DNA from: Spirochaetia bacterium
GTDB taxonomy: Bacteria > Spirochaetota > Spirochaetia > CAKZLE01
DNA: 49,954 nt
NCBI GenBank assembly: GCA_021736385.1
Contig: JAIPFY010000018.1
Location: forward strand, 1 to 49,954
Direction of reading: 5' to 3'
Position 1 is the stretch's first letter; each line of letters opens with the position of its first letter. Position numbers and translations under genes: made by a program. The notes beneath the pieces were generated by a model that worked only from the letters and a program-made list of their open reading frames with translations, had not been told where the DNA came from and did not search any database. Below are positions 25,864 to 34,153 of this stretch, in pieces.

Positions 25864-27291
25864 TCACAGCCCCAGGATCTCATCGATCGCCGCCCGGACT
25901 GCAGAAGGGTCGGCACGCCCGCCGGTCTCTTTCATCACCAGTCCCATCAGGAACCCGACGGCTTTCAGATTACCCGACCTGATATCATCGACCGCGGCGG
26001 GCTGCTGTGCGATGACCTGCCCTACGGCAGTCTTCAAGTCCCCTCCGTCCTGCTCTGATGCGAGCAGCCCCTGTTCATCGATGATCTGCTGCGGGTCCTC
26101 ATCGCCTTCGAGCATGAGCTCTATGAGCCTGCGTGCGATATTGGCATGGATAGTACCATCAGATAACAGTTTCATCAAGGAGGAAAACCGCTCTGGAGTG
26201 AGAGTAGAGGCACTCAGGCTCTCTCCTCTGCGTCCGAGGGCTTTGGCTACTTCACCCTTGAGCCATTTCGCACTCTCAGCGGCATCCGCTCCAGCTGCTG
26301 CAGCCTCTTCGAAGAAATCAGCCCGATCCTTCTCATCGGTGATGAACAGTGCCATCTCCTCAGTCAGTGCATACTGCTTCCCGACCCGCTCCTTCCGATC
26401 GAGCGGCAGCTCACACATGCACCGGGAGACCTCCTGGAGGAATCCGGCATCCGGTCTGAACGGCGGGATATCGGGTTCGGGGAAGTAGCGGTAGTCATGC
26501 GCAGCTTCCTTGGTCCGCATCGAAGTGGTCTTACCGGCATCGGCATCCCACAGACGGGTCTCCTGAATGATCTCACTCTTGCTCTTCAGCGCTCTGGCCT
26601 GTCGCTTCTGTTCATAGCGAAGAGCCTTTCTGACGTTCTTCGAGGAGTTGAGGTTCTTCATCTCCACCTTCGTGCCCAGGCCTTTTCCCTTCCTGTTGAT
26701 GGAAATGTTCGCATCGCATCTGAGCGATCCCTCTTCCATGTTGCCGTCACACACCCCGAGGTACATCACCATCTGCCTGAAGGCATGCAGGAAGTCCTCT
26801 GCCTCCTCACCGCTGTGCATATCGGGTTCTGTGACGATCTCCAGCAGGGAGGTCCCTGCACGGTTGTAGTCGATCAGGCTCCGTGACCCTTCATGGATCA
26901 TCTTCCCGGCATCCTCTTCCAGATGGACATCATGGATACGGATCCTTTTGAGTTCCCCGCCGCTTGAGAAGGAGAACCAGCCGTCAGTCCCCACCGGTTC
27001 CTGGAACTGCGAGATCTGGTAGTTCTTCGCCATATCGGGATAGAAGTAGTTCTTCCGCTCGAAGAAGGTCTGCTCAGAGAGCCTGCAGTGCAGAGCGCTC
27101 GCGACCATATAGGCGAACTTGAGCGCTTCCCGGTTGACCGCCGGCAGCACGCCGGGATACCCGAGACAGACCGGACAGACATGCGTATTCGGCGGCGCAC
27201 CGTATTCGAAGGCACAGCCGCAGAAGGCTTTGGTCTTTGTCAGCAGATGTATATGGACTTCAAGTCCGACGAACGTATCATACAGGGCCAT
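25864..27291 (-). CDS. gatB: Aspartyl/glutamyl-tRNA amidotransferase subunit B
   Basis: GatB recognises misacylated Asp-tRNA(Asn)/Glu-tRNA(Gln) and activates the acyl group before amidation. The 475 residues begin with FVGLEVHIHLLTKTKAFCGC, followed by CPVCLGYPG (zinc-binding Cys pairs CGC and CPVC). A middle kinase-like region (RAGTSLLEIVTEPDM) and the C-terminal helical/YqeY-like domain follow. The gene starts 2 bases after the gatA stop and is co-transcribed with gatC and gatA. aspS is 57 bases downstream on the same strand and probably part of the same transcript. Confidence 0.95.
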   Translation of the reverse strand: MALYDTFVGLEVHIHLLTKTKAFCGCAFEYGAPPNTHVCPVCLGYPGVLPAVNREALKFAYMVASALHCRLSEQTFFERKNYFYPDMAKNYQISQFQEPVGTDGWFSFSSGGELKRIRIHDVHLEEDAGKMIHEGSRSLIDYNRAGTSLLEIVTEPDMHSGEEAEDFLHAFRQMVMYLGVCDGNMEEGSLRCDANISINRKGKGLGTKVEMKNLNSSKNVRKALRYEQKRQARALKSKSEIIQETRLWDADAGKTTSMRTKEAAHDYRYFPEPDIPPFRPDAGFLQEVSRCMCELPLDRKERVGKQYALTEEMALFITDEKDRADFFEEAAAAGADAAESAKWLKGEVAKALGRRGESLSASTLTPERFSSLMKLLSDGTIHANIARRLIELMLEGDEDPQQIIDEQGLLASEQDGGDLKTAVGQVIAQQPAAVDDIRSGNLKAVGFLMGLVMKETGGRADPSAVRAAIDEILGL

Positions 27292-27293
27292 AG

Positions 27294-28706
27294 CTACACT
27301 CCCTCTGTCAGCGACAGGTGATGCACCGCCTGCTGCGGTCGATAGATCTGCCGATAGGCTCCCGCCGCTTCGAGAAGCCGATGCTCTGCGAACTCAGGAG
27401 CCAGGAACTGAACCCCCAGGGGAAGTCCGCTGACATTCCCTGTCGGGAAACTCAGTGCGGGAACCCCTGCGAGGTTCGCCGTGACGGTATACCGGTCGGC
27501 AAGCTTCTGCTGGAAGGGAGTGAGGGCATCCGCACCGAAGGGATAGGCCTGCGTCGGGAACACCGGCAGCATGAGCAGGGAGACCCGACTGAACAGAGCA
27601 GACAGATCACCTCTGATCTTCGTGCGCAGCTTCTGTGCCCGTATATAGTACTGATCCTGGAACCCTGACCTGAGCACATAGGTACCCAGCAGGATCCGAA
27701 GCTTGACCTCGGCACCGAAGCCCTCTTCTCTGGTCGCCCGGGTCATGCTCTGCACATCGGCACCCGTAAGGGAGCGCTGACCATAGCGGATCCCGGTATA
27801 GCGTGCCAGATTGGCACTTGCCTCGGCAGCGGCAATGGTATAGTAGGCAGGGACCGCATAGCTCAGTGCATCGAGCGAGATCTGTTCGATGCCCCATCCC
27901 AGGGATCTGCAGCCCTCCACAGCCTCACGATAGCCCCTTCTCACCTCTTCATCGAGTCCATCGGTATCAGAGAGGACCCCTATGGTCACCTGGCCGTCTC
28001 GAAGCGGTGCGGCGGTATCTGAAGCAGACCGTGAGGTCTGATCCTTCGGATCAGGGCCTGCGATGGTATCGAAGACCAGCTGAGTCAGTTCAGGGGTATC
28101 TGCGATGATGCCGATGGTCTCCAGTGATGAGGCATAGGCGACCAGGCCGTACCGGGAGACTGCTCCGTAGGTGGGCTTGAGTCCGTAGACCCCGCAGAAG
28201 TTCGCAGGCTGGCGGACCGAACCTCCGGTATCACTACCGAGAGCGTACGGTACCATGCCTGCGGCGACCGCCGCAGCCGAACCGCCGCTGGAGCCTCCGG
28301 GCACCCGATCTGCATGCCACGGATTGATGGTCCTCCGGTATGCGGAGTTCGTCGTATCAGAACCCATACCGAACTCATCCAGATTCACCTTGCCTGCAGG
28401 TACAGCCCCGCACTCGAGCAGTCGGTTCACTGCGGTGGCACTGTAGGGAGAGATGAAATCCTGCAGGATCTTCGATCCGCAGGTGAGGGAGAAGTCCTTG
28501 AGGGCGATGTTATCTTTTACCGCGAACGGTATCCCGGAGAGCGGATGATCCTGTGCACAGGTGAGTGATGCACCCTTGTGAGGATCGCATTCCAGAAAGG
28601 CCCCGACACGATCATCAAGGGACAGCAGGCGGTGGTGGTAGTCTGTGAGCTGCGCTGTTGATGAGGTGAGTGCTCTCCATGCGCTATGATCGATCTCTTC
28701 GTGCAT
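27294..28706 (-). CDS. gatA: Aspartyl/glutamyl-tRNA amidotransferase subunit A
   Basis: GatA is the glutaminase of the complex, making ammonia for GatB. The 470 residues contain the amidase catalytic triad: Lys in FAVKDNI, cis-Ser in GGSSGGSAAAVAAG and nucleophile Ser in GSDTGGSVRQPA. The KVNLDEFGMGS and PTYGAVSRYGLVAYASS segments are characteristic. The start is the ATG at 28706, where MHEEIDHSAW begins; it follows a G-rich site (GGGGGG). A longer in-frame reading toward 28847 overlaps gatC and is not expected. Ten bases separate it from the gatC stop. Confidence 0.95.
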   Translation of the reverse strand: MHEEIDHSAWRALTSSTAQLTDYHHRLLSLDDRVGAFLECDPHKGASLTCAQDHPLSGIPFAVKDNIALKDFSLTCGSKILQDFISPYSATAVNRLLECGAVPAGKVNLDEFGMGSDTTNSAYRRTINPWHADRVPGGSSGGSAAAVAAGMVPYALGSDTGGSVRQPANFCGVYGLKPTYGAVSRYGLVAYASSLETIGIIADTPELTQLVFDTIAGPDPKDQTSRSASDTAAPLRDGQVTIGVLSDTDGLDEEVRRGYREAVEGCRSLGWGIEQISLDALSYAVPAYYTIAAAEASANLARYTGIRYGQRSLTGADVQSMTRATREEGFGAEVKLRILLGTYVLRSGFQDQYYIRAQKLRTKIRGDLSALFSRVSLLMLPVFPTQAYPFGADALTPFQQKLADRYTVTANLAGVPALSFPTGNVSGLPLGVQFLAPEFAEHRLLEAAGAYRQIYRPQQAVHHLSLTEGV

Positions 28707-28716
28707 ATATCCCCCC

Positions 28717-29001
28717 CTACAGTACGTTCGGTATGATGAAGTGCTCTCCATCATGCTCGGCACTTCGTGCGACGAGCTGCTGCGGACTGCAGACCTGTTC
28801 TGCAGAGATGATATCTTCCCGGAGGGGCTGCTGTGAGATGAAGGCATGGGTAGTGGGTTCCAGACCCTCTACATCGATCTGCTCCATGAGCGCGAAATAG
28901 TCGAGCATGTCATTGACGGCAGCTGACAATGAGGCTATCTCATCATCATGCAGTTCCACCATGGCCAGAGATGCTGTGATCTTCAGTTCTGTTATGTCCA
29001 T
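28717..29001 (-). CDS. gatC: Aspartyl/glutamyl-tRNA amidotransferase subunit C
   Basis: GatC is a small helical linker that stabilises GatA-GatB. The 94 residues match the family: ITASLAMVELHDDEIASL near the N-terminus, FALMEQIDVEGLEPTTH (the V-x-P/GLEPT motif) and REDIISAEQ. The ATG at 29001 is preferred over GTG at 29010. A perfect 31-base inverted repeat lies 10 bases upstream of the start and may control the gatC-gatA-gatB-aspS series. Confidence 0.9.
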   Translation of the reverse strand: MDITELKITASLAMVELHDDEIASLSAAVNDMLDYFALMEQIDVEGLEPTTHAFISQQPLREDIISAEQVCSPQQLVARSAEHDGEHFIIPNVL

Positions 29002-29010
29002 AATCACCAC

Positions 29011-29041
29011 TTTAGTATATTTGTTGCATAAATATACTAAA
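29011..29041. promoter_or_regulatory. Perfect inverted repeat before gatC
   Basis: TTTAGTATATTT and AAATATACTAAA are perfect 12-base arms separated by GTTGCAT. The repeat lies 10 bases upstream of the gatC start, between the methyltransferase gene and gatC. It is a candidate operator or RNA switch for the transamidosome genes. No U-tract follows, so a terminator is unlikely. Confidence 0.5.
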
Positions 29042-29086
29042 AATAGGGTATTAGGTATAGAGGGCTGTTATGGTTCGAGAGGGGTT

Positions 29087-29746
29087 CTAGCGCTCATCTT
29101 TGACAAAAGCGAACCGTCCCCACTGACAGGACCTGCCCAGGGCATCCTCATCAAGGTAGCATTTCTTGCAGTAGAACCCCTGAGCCTCGATCAGCTCCCG
29201 CCACAGGGTTACCGACTGACGAAGGAAGAATCGGTCAGACTCATCGAAGACCTCACTGCAGTGATCCTCGGCACCTGGCTGCCCGGTGCTCTCATCACCG
29301 GCAGGGAGTCTGATCGAGAACCAGAACACACCGTGGGGCGAGAGCACCCTGAGTACCTCCCTGCACAGTTCCTGCACATCAGACCGGTTCAGATGCATCA
29401 GAAAGGCTATGGAGATGACCGCATCGAAGGACTCATCGCGATACGGGAGGGGCCCCGGGAGGATCTGATGGGTCAGGCGCTCTGAGAGTTCCGGATGCAG
29501 CCTGATCGACTCTTCGACCATCGCCTTCGATCCGTCTATGCCGTAGACATCATACTCTTCTGAGAGCAGGAACGCCGCATCCCGTCCGCTGCCGCTGCCG
29601 AGATCGAGGATCTTCGCCTTGTTCTGCACCCATATCGGCAGCCCCTCGAGAAACAGACGGCTGTCTACCTGCTCGTATCGCTGCGCTGTGGCTGCTGCGT
29701 GATTATCGTAATAGGTCAATGTATCTGTCGCTGCACTGCTGATCAT
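29087..29746 (-). CDS. Class I SAM-dependent methyltransferase
   Basis: The 219-residue protein has the class I fold: ILDLGSGSGRDAAFLL (motif I, SAM binding), VYGIDGSKAMVEESI (motif II acidic) and FDAVISIAFLMHLNR (motif IV), then a helix-rich C-terminal half with GVFWFSIRLP. It resembles small-molecule methyltransferases of the Methyltransf_11/25 type. The substrate is not evident. It lies upstream of gatC on the same strand with an 85-base gap and has a weak ribosome binding site (GGGG). Possibly monocistronic. Confidence 0.8.
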   Translation of the reverse strand: MISSAATDTLTYYDNHAAATAQRYEQVDSRLFLEGLPIWVQNKAKILDLGSGSGRDAAFLLSEEYDVYGIDGSKAMVEESIRLHPELSERLTHQILPGPLPYRDESFDAVISIAFLMHLNRSDVQELCREVLRVLSPHGVFWFSIRLPAGDESTGQPGAEDHCSEVFDESDRFFLRQSVTLWRELIEAQGFYCKKCYLDEDALGRSCQWGRFAFVKDER

Positions 29747-29925
29747 ACCATGTACCCCTGAACTGTATCGTATTGGTCACGGGCTACAGTATACAGGAAC
29801 CCGGTGGATTTTTCCATGATAAATATCGACGGATTCACCGGCGGACCTGATTTCCTGTAGAAACAGGTACGCCAGTGTTTGAGTATGACTGAGAAATATA
29901 GTACGATATGTTCAAGGAGCCATAG

Positions 29926-30387
29926 ATGAACAAGACATTCTGCCTCATAACCGGGATCGCACCTGATAAGATAGAGAAGGGGCTCATCAGTGCAGAGAAG
30001 CACATGCAGAAAGACACAGCCCAGATGGAGGTGTATCTGCAGTTCATCGGACACTCGATGCTCAGCCGTCGTGTATCCGAGATCACCGAGAGCTTCTGGA
30101 GAGATCCCCAGGATCCTGAGACTGCCCTTACCGAACTGCCCGAGGATCTGCTCCGCCGTCAGGGACGGGTGGTGATCATCCAGTCATTCATCAAGGAACA
30201 TGTGTTCGCGATCATGCGGGGGATCAAGAGTGCCTCCTCCCGGCCGCAGGATATCATCTTTGCCATGGTCACCGACACCGCCGCCTCCTGGACCCTTGAA
30301 GAGTACCTCAAGCACCTCAAGACCGAGCATGAGTACATGAAGACCCATACCCCTGATCAGGATCCGGATATGAAGAAGCTGCAGTAG
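29926..30387 (+). CDS. Uncharacterised protein, possibly DUF3783-type
   Basis: The 153-residue protein has no recognised catalytic motif. The second half resembles DUF3783 domains: VVIIQSFIKEHVFAIMRGIK, DIIFAMVTDTAASW and LEEYLKHLKTEHEYMK. DUF3783 proteins occur in anaerobes and have no known function. The N-terminal part (IEKGLISAEKHMQKD) is helical and charged. AAGGAG lies before the ATG. It has no signal peptide. The family assignment is from memory of sequence patterns and is tentative. Confidence 0.6.
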   Translation: MNKTFCLITGIAPDKIEKGLISAEKHMQKDTAQMEVYLQFIGHSMLSRRVSEITESFWRDPQDPETALTELPEDLLRRQGRVVIIQSFIKEHVFAIMRGIKSASSRPQDIIFAMVTDTAASWTLEEYLKHLKTEHEYMKTHTPDQDPDMKKLQ

Positions 30388-30472
30388 GAGCAGATGACGA
30401 TTTGATTTTTTTCACCTTCCAACTCTAAACAGAAGCAGTATCACCGAGTATAGTTATGGTAGGAGTTCTCTC

Positions 30473-30874
30473 ATGCATACATCGATACAACGGCTACGAC
30501 TGACTAAGAGCGACCGGATCCTTGTGCTGCACGCACCAAAATCCTTCTCTGAGTATGAACAGTACTTCACTGCGGGGATCGACCGTGACATCAGAGGAAG
30601 GGCCTACCCTTCGGTCTTCCTGTTCGTCACCACCCTCGAGACCGCGGGAGAGGAGATCGATCAGGTACTGCGTGCACTGGCCCATGACGGGCTGTTCTGG
30701 TTCTGCTTTCCCCGGCCTGCCTTCCGCAAAGGCAACCCTCTGATCAACAGGAAGGCTGTCACCGAGTTCTTCGCAGCCTACGGCCTGCAGCCGGTAGCAC
30801 AGCGGACGATCAATGAGGAATGGACTGCACTGAGAATTCGTCCGAATGATAAAGTCACCCACAGGAGGTCCTGA
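30473..30874 (+). CDS. DUF3052-like uncharacterised protein
   Basis: The 133-residue protein has a Rossmann-like small domain: KSDRILVLHAPKSFSEY at the start, a hydrophobic VFLFVTTL strand, LAHDGLFWFCFPRP and a conserved C-terminus, NEEWTALRIRP (W-x-ALR-like). This pattern matches proteins called DUF3052, function unknown. It ends one base before the start of the DsrE-like gene, so the two are coupled. It is not clearly linked to hcp further downstream. Confidence 0.6.
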   Translation: MHTSIQRLRLTKSDRILVLHAPKSFSEYEQYFTAGIDRDIRGRAYPSVFLFVTTLETAGEEIDQVLRALAHDGLFWFCFPRPAFRKGNPLINRKAVTEFFAAYGLQPVAQRTINEEWTALRIRPNDKVTHRRS

Positions 30875-30875
30875 T

Positions 30876-31226
30876 ATGGACAGGAAGATCGCTATCTTCG
30901 CGTTTAACGGTGAGATGATGTGTTTCGCACATGCCCTGCTCAACACCCTCGATCTGCATGAGAAGGGATATGATACCATGCTGATCATCGAGGGGAGTGC
31001 CACCGCCCTGCTCAAAGACTTCTCAGCCGGCGAGACCCCCTTCACCAAGCTCTTCCATGCCTGCATGGAACATGGACTGATCGCAGGTGTCTGCGCGGCA
31101 TGCTCTTCGACCATGGGGACGATGGAGACGGCCAAGCAGATGAAACTGACGCTTCTCGGCGACATGAAGGGACATCCGAGCATGGAGGAATACATCGTCG
31201 CAGGGTATCAGATCATAACGCTCTGA
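30876..31226 (+). CDS. DsrE/F-like small protein with conserved cysteines
   Basis: The 116-residue protein has a DsrE-like fold, as seen in small sulfur-carrier or redox proteins: KIAIFAFNGEMMCFAHALLN, TMLIIEGSATALL and GVCAACSSTMGT, with Cys residues that could carry sulfur or form a disulfide. Its substrate and partners are unknown. ACAGGAGGTCC directly precedes the ATG; an in-frame ATG further upstream overlaps the previous gene. One base separates it from the DUF3052-like gene, so the two are translated together. Confidence 0.7.
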   Translation: MDRKIAIFAFNGEMMCFAHALLNTLDLHEKGYDTMLIIEGSATALLKDFSAGETPFTKLFHACMEHGLIAGVCAACSSTMGTMETAKQMKLTLLGDMKGHPSMEEYIVAGYQIITL

Positions 31227-31277
31227 ACACACCAGTGATACACTACCAGCATATGAGAGCAGACATCTGCCCCCTGC

Positions 31278-31324
31278 GTAACACAGGTTACTGAACGACA
31301 CTGTACCGGCATGATACGGTACAG
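31278..31324. promoter_or_regulatory. Two palindromes upstream of hcp
   Basis: GTAAC-ACAG-GTTAC (31278-31291) is a 14-base inverted repeat of the size and spacing of Crp/Fnr-family operators. CTGTACCG-GCATGATA-CGGTACAG (31301-31324) is a second, with 8-base arms. Both lie 50-95 bases before the hcp start. hcp genes of anaerobes are often controlled by Crp/Fnr-type regulators (HcpR), but I cannot verify the exact consensus. Confidence 0.45.
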
Positions 31325-31372
31325 TCATTCAACGAACATGGCCTGCCCCCCCGGCAGGTCTCAGGAGGGATT

Positions 31373-33019
31373 ATGTTTTGTTACCAATGTCAGGAAGCCG
31401 CCAAAGGGACCGGCTGTACCGTTCGAGGAGTCTGCGGGAAGACCGATACCGTTGCCGATCTGCAGGATCTGCTGATGTTCGTCCTGCGGGGGATCGCATG
31501 GTATAAGGATCAGCCTGCTGATCAGCACATCAGTGTCCCCGGTCTTGACCGGTTCTTCACCGAGTCCATCTTCAGCACCATAACCAATGCGAACTTTGAT
31601 AAGGGAGTGTTCGAGAAGAGCATCACTCAGGCCCTGCACTACAGGAATGCCCTGCGAAAGGAGATCGAGACCTACAGCAGCGGGATCCTCCCGGCTCACA
31701 AGCCCGATGCAGCGACCTGGCAGCCGGCTTCCCCGGCAGAATATGCCCGGAAGGCTCAGACCGTCGGTGTCCTGAGTACCGAGGATGAGGACATCAGATC
31801 GCTGAGAGAACTGGTGGTCTACGGTGTGAAGGGTATGGCTGCATACTATGAACATGCCGATAACCTCGGGTACCATGACCCGGATGTGGCTGCCTTCATG
31901 TACCATGCCCTCTCATCGACCCTTGATGACTCTCTGAGTGTCGATGACCTGGTTGCCCTGGTCCTTGAGACCGGAAGACTCGGTGTCTCGGCGATGGCCC
32001 TGCTTGATACCGCGAACACCTCGACCTATGGGAACCCTGAGATCACCACCGTATCGATCGAAGCAGGGGACAGACCCGGGATCCTGATCTCAGGTCACGA
32101 CCTCAAGGACCTCGAGGAACTGCTTGAACAGACTGCCGGGACCGGTATCGATGTCTACACCCATGGTGAGATGCTTCCAGCCCACTACTATCCGGCGTTC
32201 AAGAAGTACGATAACCTCAGGGGGAACTACGGCGGCTCCTGGTGGAAGCAGACCACTGAGTTCGAATCCTTCAAGGGCCCGATCCTGTTCACCACCAACT
32301 GTATCGTCCCCCCGAAAGAGTCCTATAAGCACCGGGTCTATACCACCGGGGCCTCGGGGTTCGAGGGCTGTATCCATATCCCAGACAGACCCGCAGGAGG
32401 GCATAAGGACTTCTCAAAGATCATTGAGGATGCAAGGGAGTGCGATCCCCCGGAGAACATCGAACACGGCAGCATCATCGGAGGGTTCGCCCACGAGCAG
32501 GTATTCAAGCTCGCAGATGCGGTGGTCGATGCGGTCAAGACCGGAGCGATCAAGAGATTCTTCGTCATGGCAGGCTGTGACGGCAGGATGAAGAGCAGAG
32601 AGTACTATACCGAGTTCGCCCGTGAGATCCCGGATGATACCGTGATCCTGACCGCAGGCTGTGCGAAGTTCCGCTATAACAAGCTGAACCTCGGAGACAT
32701 CGGCGGTATCCCGCGAGTCCTCGATGCAGGACAGTGCAACGACTCGTACTCACTGGCACTGATCGCTCTCAAGCTCAAAGAGGTGTTCGAACTCAGTGAT
32801 GTGAACGAACTGCCGATCTCCTACAACATCGCCTGGTATGAACAGAAAGCGGTCATCGTACTGCTCGCCCTGCTCTATCTCGGGGTGAAGGACATCCATC
32901 TGGGACCGACGCTCCCGGCATTCCTCTCACCGAACGTGGCCACGGTGCTCATCGAGCAGTTCGGCATCGCGGGGATCGGGGATGTCAAGGATGATATTGA
33001 ACTGTTCATGAACGCATAG
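31373..33019 (+). CDS. hcp: Hydroxylamine reductase / hybrid cluster protein
   Basis: Hcp is an anaerobic iron-sulfur-oxygen cluster enzyme that reduces hydroxylamine in vitro and probably nitric oxide in cells. The 548 residues start with C3, C6, C15 and C21 in the order of the N-terminal [4Fe-4S] site (CYQC, GC, VC). Hybrid-cluster ligands are seen in [42 protein letters not shown] and [17 protein letters not shown] lies before the ATG. Upstream palindromes suggest control by a nitrosative stress regulator. A hairpin follows the gene. It supports an anaerobic lifestyle. Confidence 0.97.
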   Translation: MFCYQCQEAAKGTGCTVRGVCGKTDTVADLQDLLMFVLRGIAWYKDQPADQHISVPGLDRFFTESIFSTITNANFDKGVFEKSITQALHYRNALRKEIETYSSGILPAHKPDAATWQPASPAEYARKAQTVGVLSTEDEDIRSLRELVVYGVKGMAAYYEHADNLGYHDPDVAAFMYHALSSTLDDSLSVDDLVALVLETGRLGVSAMALLDTANTSTYGNPEITTVSIEAGDRPGILISGHDLKDLEELLEQTAGTGIDVYTHGEMLPAHYYPAFKKYDNLRGNYGGSWWKQTTEFESFKGPILFTTNCIVPPKESYKHRVYTTGASGFEGCIHIPDRPAGGHKDFSKIIEDARECDPPENIEHGSIIGGFAHEQVFKLADAVVDAVKTGAIKRFFVMAGCDGRMKSREYYTEFAREIPDDTVILTAGCAKFRYNKLNLGDIGGIPRVLDAGQCNDSYSLALIALKLKEVFELSDVNELPISYNIAWYEQKAVIVLLALLYLGVKDIHLGPTLPAFLSPNVATVLIEQFGIAGIGDVKDDIELFMNA

Positions 33020-33067
33020 GAGTACCGGGTATACCTGGACCCTGAGCCTCTGCAGGGATCCACGCAT

Positions 33068-33094
33068 CAGCTGCCGTCAGATTGACGGCAGCTG
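33068..33094. terminator. Hairpin between hcp and the SlyX-like gene
   Basis: CAGCTGCCGTCA and TGACGGCAGCTG are perfect 12-base arms with a 3-base loop (GAT). It lies between two convergent genes and may end both transcripts. Only a short, interrupted T-stretch (TTCGTTCCT) follows. Confidence 0.65.
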
Positions 33095-33101
33095 TTCGTT
33101 C

Positions 33102-33308
33102 CTAGTAGTGAGGGGGCCGTTCGCTCGGACCGGTGTCATCACCGACGACCTCTACGAGATTATCGATCTTCTGTGACATACGCTTCAACCGCAGATCGAG
33201 TTCATCGATCTGTTTCTGCTGCTGGACGATCACACCATTCAGTTCCTTGAGCATGTCGTCATGGTATGCCGATGACACCTCTAATGCCACTACCCGATCT
33301 TCTTCCAT
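33102..33308 (-). CDS. SlyX-like coiled-coil protein
   Basis: The 68-residue protein is mostly a heptad coiled coil (VVALEVSSAYHDDMLKELN, QQKQIDELDLRLKRM) and ends with RPPHY, the typical C-terminus of SlyX-family proteins. SlyX is of unknown biochemical role. AAAGGAG lies 5 bases before the ATG. A 22-base inverted repeat (33321-33342) lies upstream. Confidence 0.75.
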   Translation of the reverse strand: MEEDRVVALEVSSAYHDDMLKELNGVIVQQQKQIDELDLRLKRMSQKIDNLVEVVGDDTGPSERPPHY

Positions 33309-33320
33309 GATCACTCCTTT

Positions 33321-33342
33321 GTATTCAGTTGGACCTGAATAC
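33321..33342. promoter_or_regulatory. Inverted repeat upstream of the SlyX-like gene
   Basis: GTATTCAG-TTGGAC-CTGAATAC has perfect 8-base arms and lies 12 bases upstream of the SlyX-like start codon. It could be a dimeric repressor operator or a hairpin in the leader. Confidence 0.4.
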
Positions 33343-33936
33343 AGTGTACACCCTCACAGAGCCCGTATCAACTGCGATGCTGGCTTCTCCGCCATATCAT
33401 TCCCCGCCGTACATTCGAATCCTACCTGCAGGTAGGGTTCTAAGCCAGAGCCTCCTCCGATCCCCCTCTCCAGCGCAGCAGCTGCCTGCCCTGACACGAA
33501 TCCTACCCTTTTGTCAGATTTTTGCGAAAAACCTACATTCTCGTATCCTCTTCGTGCTCACATCAGCCTGCTGTATACTCCAGCGATCTGCTGCCTGGGC
33601 CTCTACCTCCACCTCATGGTGTCCGCCTGCCCTGTACCTGTCGGATACCTGGCAGCCCCAGCATGCTTTCATATTCTTTCACTACCGGATCACAGTACTT
33701 GGCACAGAACGTGCTATATGATCTCTGTCATACATCAGCGGTGAGGTGATACCCCCGATCAGCTGATGTACGGCTGTTAATGGGTATCTAGATGGGCAAT
33801 ATCATAAGATAGTGCAAGATTGAATAATTTTTTAAATAATGATTGCGTTATAGGAATCGCGATGCTACTATTTTATGTGAAATTGTTTAGGTGAACAGGT
33901 ACATGAGCACTTATGTATCCCACAAGTAACCAAGAC
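33343..33936. other. Gene-free region before the importer operon
   Basis: No reading frame here looks like a protein gene. A nested hairpin is present: CTGGCTT (33380-33386) with AAGCCAG (33442-33448), enclosing the 16-base palindrome CCTACCTGCAGGTAGG (33421-33436). CGAATCCTACC occurs at 33416 and again at 33497. Further downstream, TACATCAGC (33731-33739) pairs with GCTGATGTA (33762-33770). The part from 33780 is AT-rich and probably holds the importer promoter, though no clear box pair stands out. A small RNA is possible. Confidence 0.5.
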
Positions 33937-33968
33937 ACCTTGCAGGCAAACTGCTGCAAGTCTAAAAC
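33937..33968 (+). promoter_or_regulatory. Leader motif copy A, upstream of the importer operon
   Basis: ACCTTGCAG can pair with CTGCAAG, followed by TCTAAAAC. The last 13 bases (GCAAGTCTAAAAC, 33956-33968) recur exactly at 40997-41009 before the MtmB-like gene. Further hairpins follow (33969-33983, AGACA/TGTCT; 34016-34030, CATGG/CCATG). It lies about 185 bases upstream of the BMP start. It may be a riboswitch-like element or a shared operator. Confidence 0.5.
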
Positions 33969-34153
33969 AGACAGTTCTTGTCTCACATTCGTGTAGACGT
34001 AAGAAACCTCATGCACATGGTTCTTCCATGAGAAGCGGGTTCATACCTCTTTTCTAAAATCCTCCACTCTGACTCGGTTTTGTATCACTGCCGATGACGA
34101 TCGTATGATCTGTCCTCTGCAGATGCAGTTCATTTTTGAAAAAGGAGTATATG

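Noticed and set aside
33400..33440. tRNA-like T-loop (TTCGAAT)
   Set aside because: The flanking bases do not form a T-arm and no acceptor or anticodon arm was found on either strand.
33329..33721. 130-codon plus-strand frame in the gene-free region
   Set aside because: There is no ribosome binding site, the composition is rich in Pro and Ser with no motif, and it overlaps hairpins.
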